A stretch of 64,000 nucleotides of DNA from Chromobotia macracanthus (Eukaryota; Chordata; Actinopteri; Cypriniformes; Botiidae): the NCBI GenBank assembly GCA_036877525.1, contig JAZGTH010000145.1, positions 186,001 through 250,000 of the forward strand. Reading direction: 5' to 3'. The position numbers and the translations under genes are program-made. The notes under the pieces were generated by a model. That model did not search any database. It saw only the letters and a list, made by a program, of their open reading frames with translations, and was not told the DNA's origin. Of this stretch, positions 60,474 through 64,000 are shown one piece after another; positions within the stretch are counted from its first letter, which is position 1, and each line of letters starts with the position of its first letter.

Positions 60474-61494
60474 CTGCATAAAATTGCATGTGTATAACCA
60501 ACACACGTCTAAAAACGTATATGTATATACATATATGCATTGCACACTGTAACATTGAGATCTCAAATCAAAACCATCAAAGCTACTTTCAAAATTTTTA
60601 GATGTTTAGTATTAAATTGTCAATTTTCAGTCTTGTATTCTACTATTATTTAAATAATTTAAACTTATCATAAAAATAAGACACAAAATTAAGTTCTTGA
60701 TTGAAAATAGGTAAATATAACAAATGAAATTTTAAAACAAATACATATTATACAAACAAAAACACATTTTATTATAATTAAAATATTAAAAGCATAAATT
60801 AAAAATCATGATTTTTGAAAGAGGCATGCATGAACAAATGTTTGATGTTGTAGTTTACACTTCAATTAGTCAACATGTTTTTTATATCTTACTAAATGCT
60901 ATGGTAAAGGGAGAAAGGGATGTGGGAATCTTTGGGAATGCATGTGTCCAAATAATCATATTAAAACTTTTTTTTAAGTCTAGAATGGAATAATTATTTT
61001 AATTTTAACATCTTACAAAATCCGTTTTGCAAAAATTTTGCCTGAGGATGTTAAATAGCTTCACTGTTTCCCAGCTTCTGCTGCAGAGACTGTCTCTTCT
61101 CATCTCATTCTGCTCTTATCTTCCACTCACCATTCGCACTGGAAACGCAGTCTGTTGCCCAGCACAAACAACGTGTTGTCTCTCCTTTTATCCCCGCAGA
61201 GGGAATACGCACAACCCTCACACTCTATTGGGTATTGCAGTGTTTTGCAAAACATTGTAATGTTTCAAGACAATAACATATTGCAAGCTGCCATTGTCCA
61301 TCCAATCTGTGAGATCCGTTTCCCTGCACTGCGCTTATTACTCGGATCGTGAGGTATGAACTTGGCATGACTTACAACATAATTTGCAGTCTACACTGTA
61401 GCATGCACATCTTCTAGCTCCCCTCTGCTCTAGTTCCCCTGACAAAGTCTTCTCCCAAAAAAAAAAAAGTGAAAAAAAATAAAAAATATTTTTT
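60470..61494. other. Noncoding, AT-rich then mixed
   Basis: 60590-60810 is extremely AT-rich. 61020-61440 is more balanced with overlapping frames and no domains. A-rich runs at 61456-61487 precede the poly-C/poly-G feature. Confidence 0.4.
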
Positions 61495-61519
61495 CCCCCC
61501 CGCAGCGGGGGGGGGGGGG
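61495..61519. repeat. Poly-C / poly-G inverted pair
   Basis: Seven C, then GCAGC, then thirteen G. It can form a hairpin with at least seven G-C pairs. Such sequence is prone to replication slippage and sequencing error, so the exact run lengths are uncertain. Confidence 0.8.
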
Positions 61520-64000
61520 CATAGGGTTTTGTCCTCTGAGGTGTAACTAGTCTGTGCTCTTAAACTGACCATTGTTATCATTTAGAGTAACTAGAGGTTG
61601 CTGCTCCTTCCCTAGACATCTGGGTGTTAGTGTGTATAGAAACATCCTCCTTAGGCCCCAGAGACGAGGAGCAGACCCTAGAATGACTGCATAACCCAGA
61701 GGGAAGGCAGCAGGGCTTGCTGAGTTGAGTGGTGCACAATCTGGGGGCCAGATGGCTGCAGGCTTTGGGCAGGTAGTGGAGTCAGTGAGTCTGTGAGTGT
61801 GGTAGTCAGACAGAGCAGATTCCCCCAGCTCATCCCAATACCCTCTTATGCCACCGTAGTGGGCAAAGGCCACAGACAGGCCAGAGGCCCCTAACTGAGA
61901 CTCCATTCACTCTGTCTCTCACAAGCCCGCTTTCTTTACTCTCGCTCTCTCTCCGTCTCTTTCTCTATCCAATTTCTCTTGTTTAATAAATAGGTGTGGA
62001 CAATTTTCTATATTTAGCCAAATAACTGAATGTTGTACTGAACTGAACAAAATGCATATAGGTGTTATAATTTAAAAATACAAGAGAACTAAAAAAATGC
62101 TGACTTGAATATTGGAGAAAACAAAAATGTTTTATCACTTTATTGTGATTTTATATTTTTGACATTAATAATCATTATTGCTTTATATGTACAGTTAACA
62201 TGCATAAAAATAGGTATAAATGTAACTTAAACTTTTATCCATATATTTATTCATATGCATTCATATCTGAAGACACTATTGATCAGTTAAGAATAACGTA
62301 TTATTAATAACATAAGTATTGAAAGTTATTTTAAAATGTTACCCAATGCACATATTTAAAATATAAAGGCAATACCTACACATTTTACCTGCCTTTTAAC
62401 TGCGTAAAATAAACCATGTGTTTATCAACTTGCGTCTAAATAACAGTAATTTTGTATTGCACAGTTTCAGATTGTTAGGCTGCGCAGAGATAAGTACAAT
62501 GGCTGAAAGCTAAACTTGTTTGAACGGTGTAAAAATCAAGCATTATTCCTCCCTTAGGCCAGATTTACATGAAAGCAAATGGAAGCATCACAGGTTCTAA
62601 TAGAATATTTTGCCTTTGGCTCGTCTCACGCGTGTATGTTTATATGCTGGTGCTTCCCTGTACAACCTGGGCTTTAATCGCCATGACTGGCAGGGAGACT
62701 CCGGCAGGATGTGCTCAGCGAGGTGAGACTGGCGTTGGCCTTGCGCGCTCTCCTGCCTCCTTCTCCCCACTCTCCCTCCCCGTATTATATAAAGAGTGGC
62801 AGCAGGCAGTGTCAGACTGCCCCCAGAGATGACACCTGTCACAGAGGGGAGCGCTGCTAATCTACAAGCCTCATTTTGTTTGAACTTTCTGTCACCTTAC
62901 TGTCAAATCCTCATCTTCTCAGTCACTGCCAGCATCCCTCCCCTCCACCTCTCTCTATTGCTCTGGCAACCGACCCCCCATCCCTCTTAGCTGACACCCC
63001 CAGACCTCATCGCCCAGGCTACTGGCAGTCTGACCAACATCACCTCGTGTAGACGCAACCGCCCACCTGCTACGCACATACATGCACGCACCAATCAGTG
63101 TTCTCTACATGTACACAGAACGCATAGATGATGAAATGGCATCATATATGCACAGGGCCACGCATTACATGCGTCAAGATGGATTTCCATTTTTTGTTGA
63201 CATTTTTCTGCGTAGGTCTCGTTCAGCATTGATGAGGTCAGGATTGTTATTCATAATAAGCAAGCGTCAATGCAGAGAATACTGGACGCAATTAGCCAAG
63301 TCAGTGATAACTATACTAAATACTTGTGATTTTACGATCATGGTACTTTTCTTAAAACATGTAACTCTTTCACAGAGTGAGTATCATTTAGGTAGCATGA
63401 GTGCTTTGTGCATTATTGGTAGAAACTCTCAGTAAACATGATCATAAAATAAGCGTTTTCAAAAGCATTCAAAGTTGGTAGTCTGTGTAGCGATCATCGC
63501 CATACACTTATATTATAAAGACTGAAGTGCCCTGCTAGAGTGTGCATACTGCAAAATAAAGCCCTATTCATGACAGCAAAAGCTAGTGTGCAATCGCGTT
63601 AAAGAGTTTGAATGACCGCGCTCTGAGGCCAAAATCTCAGTGGGACAACCCTCTCCACCCCCTGCTCAAATATCTGTTTTGTTCCTTTGCGTCCAGCCCG
63701 TATTATAATTATAATGTAATTCATTATGTCTCTGCAGCACATGGCACAAAGCAAGTCTACACCCCCAAAGTCCCTCCTCGCTGTTCAGGCTGACCCAACA
63801 CGTCGTACCTCACCCTACAGCTCCTACTTCCCAGGCATAAATACACCCTCACATCCCCCAACTAAATCATGGGTCCCTCCTTGTGTTGATTAAGATATCA
63901 ACACCCTGCGTGACAGCTGTGTGCAGACCCATATCGTAAGGCACACTTTTGAAGTCTGTACTGCGGGTAGGTGCACTGTGGACATCCTCAGCTCTTTCAG
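61520..64000. other. Noncoding; GC-balanced blocks near the right edge
   Basis: Blocks at 61540-61920, 62560-63060 and 63600-64000 are GC-balanced. 61906-61547 has a 119-codon minus frame and 63082-63435 a 117-codon plus frame, neither with recognisable domains. 61980-62480 is AT-rich. TTCTCTGCAG-like pyrimidine-AG signals occur (for example before 63740) but no exon could be supported. Confidence 0.35.

Noticed and set aside
61547..61906. 119-codon minus frame
   Set aside because: No recognisable motif and no start or splice context; it could be re-examined if transcripts exist.

Overview
This window looks like vertebrate nuclear DNA, most likely from a cyprinid (carp or zebrafish-like) fish. 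The evidence is an AT-rich, CpG-poor background, long CA/TG and GA microsatellites, a tRNA-derived SINE with the teleost-type tail, and many short terminal-inverted-repeat elements of kinds I remember as common in cyprinid genomes. Nothing bacterial or phage-like is present: no operons, ribosome-binding sites or dense ORFs. I find no complete protein-coding gene. Open frames are short, overlap on both strands and often run through simple repeats. The window reads as a gene desert or the inside of a very large intron. The only weak coding candidate is a cysteine-rich set of frames near the left end (383-944, minus strand).

Two kinds of sequence alternate. The first is repeats. Family A has seven copies of a roughly 250-320 bp element ending in CAGCTAAC/GTTAGCTG (5536, 23278, 28431, 32399, 33488, 35581, 41203). 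Family B has two copies with a GGGGACA-type end, both next to TG/CA tracts (1884, 8454). Families C (43652, 38225), D (47125), E (26222, 27160, 46877) and F (30017) all have TTAA at their ends. There is one tRNA-Ala-like SINE (57221-57382), one 31-bp minisatellite carrying POU octamers (30661-30870) and numerous microsatellites, the longest being 115 bp of CA at 45422.

The second is moderately complex, repeat-free blocks, several hundred bp long, that contain canonical transcription-factor motifs. The best are 9755-10260 (TCF/LEF, SOX, POU), 15880-16060 (a 69-nt imperfect hairpin), 17395-17740 (NKX-type palindrome), 18290-18760, 21960-22200 (perfect DR1), 24181-24295 (POU plus homeodomain), 24941-25170 (PBX-MEIS composite), 29436-29625 (double octamer), 31206-31430, 32730-33110, 39860-40300, 42960-43150, 52310-52460 and 54722-55200. 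By inference these are candidate conserved noncoding elements (CNEs, distal enhancers) of a developmental gene outside the window. I cannot align other genomes here, so conservation is not shown, and the target gene cannot be named.

All repeat-family assignments rest on reading the copies against each other and on recollection of common teleost repeats; no database was searched.
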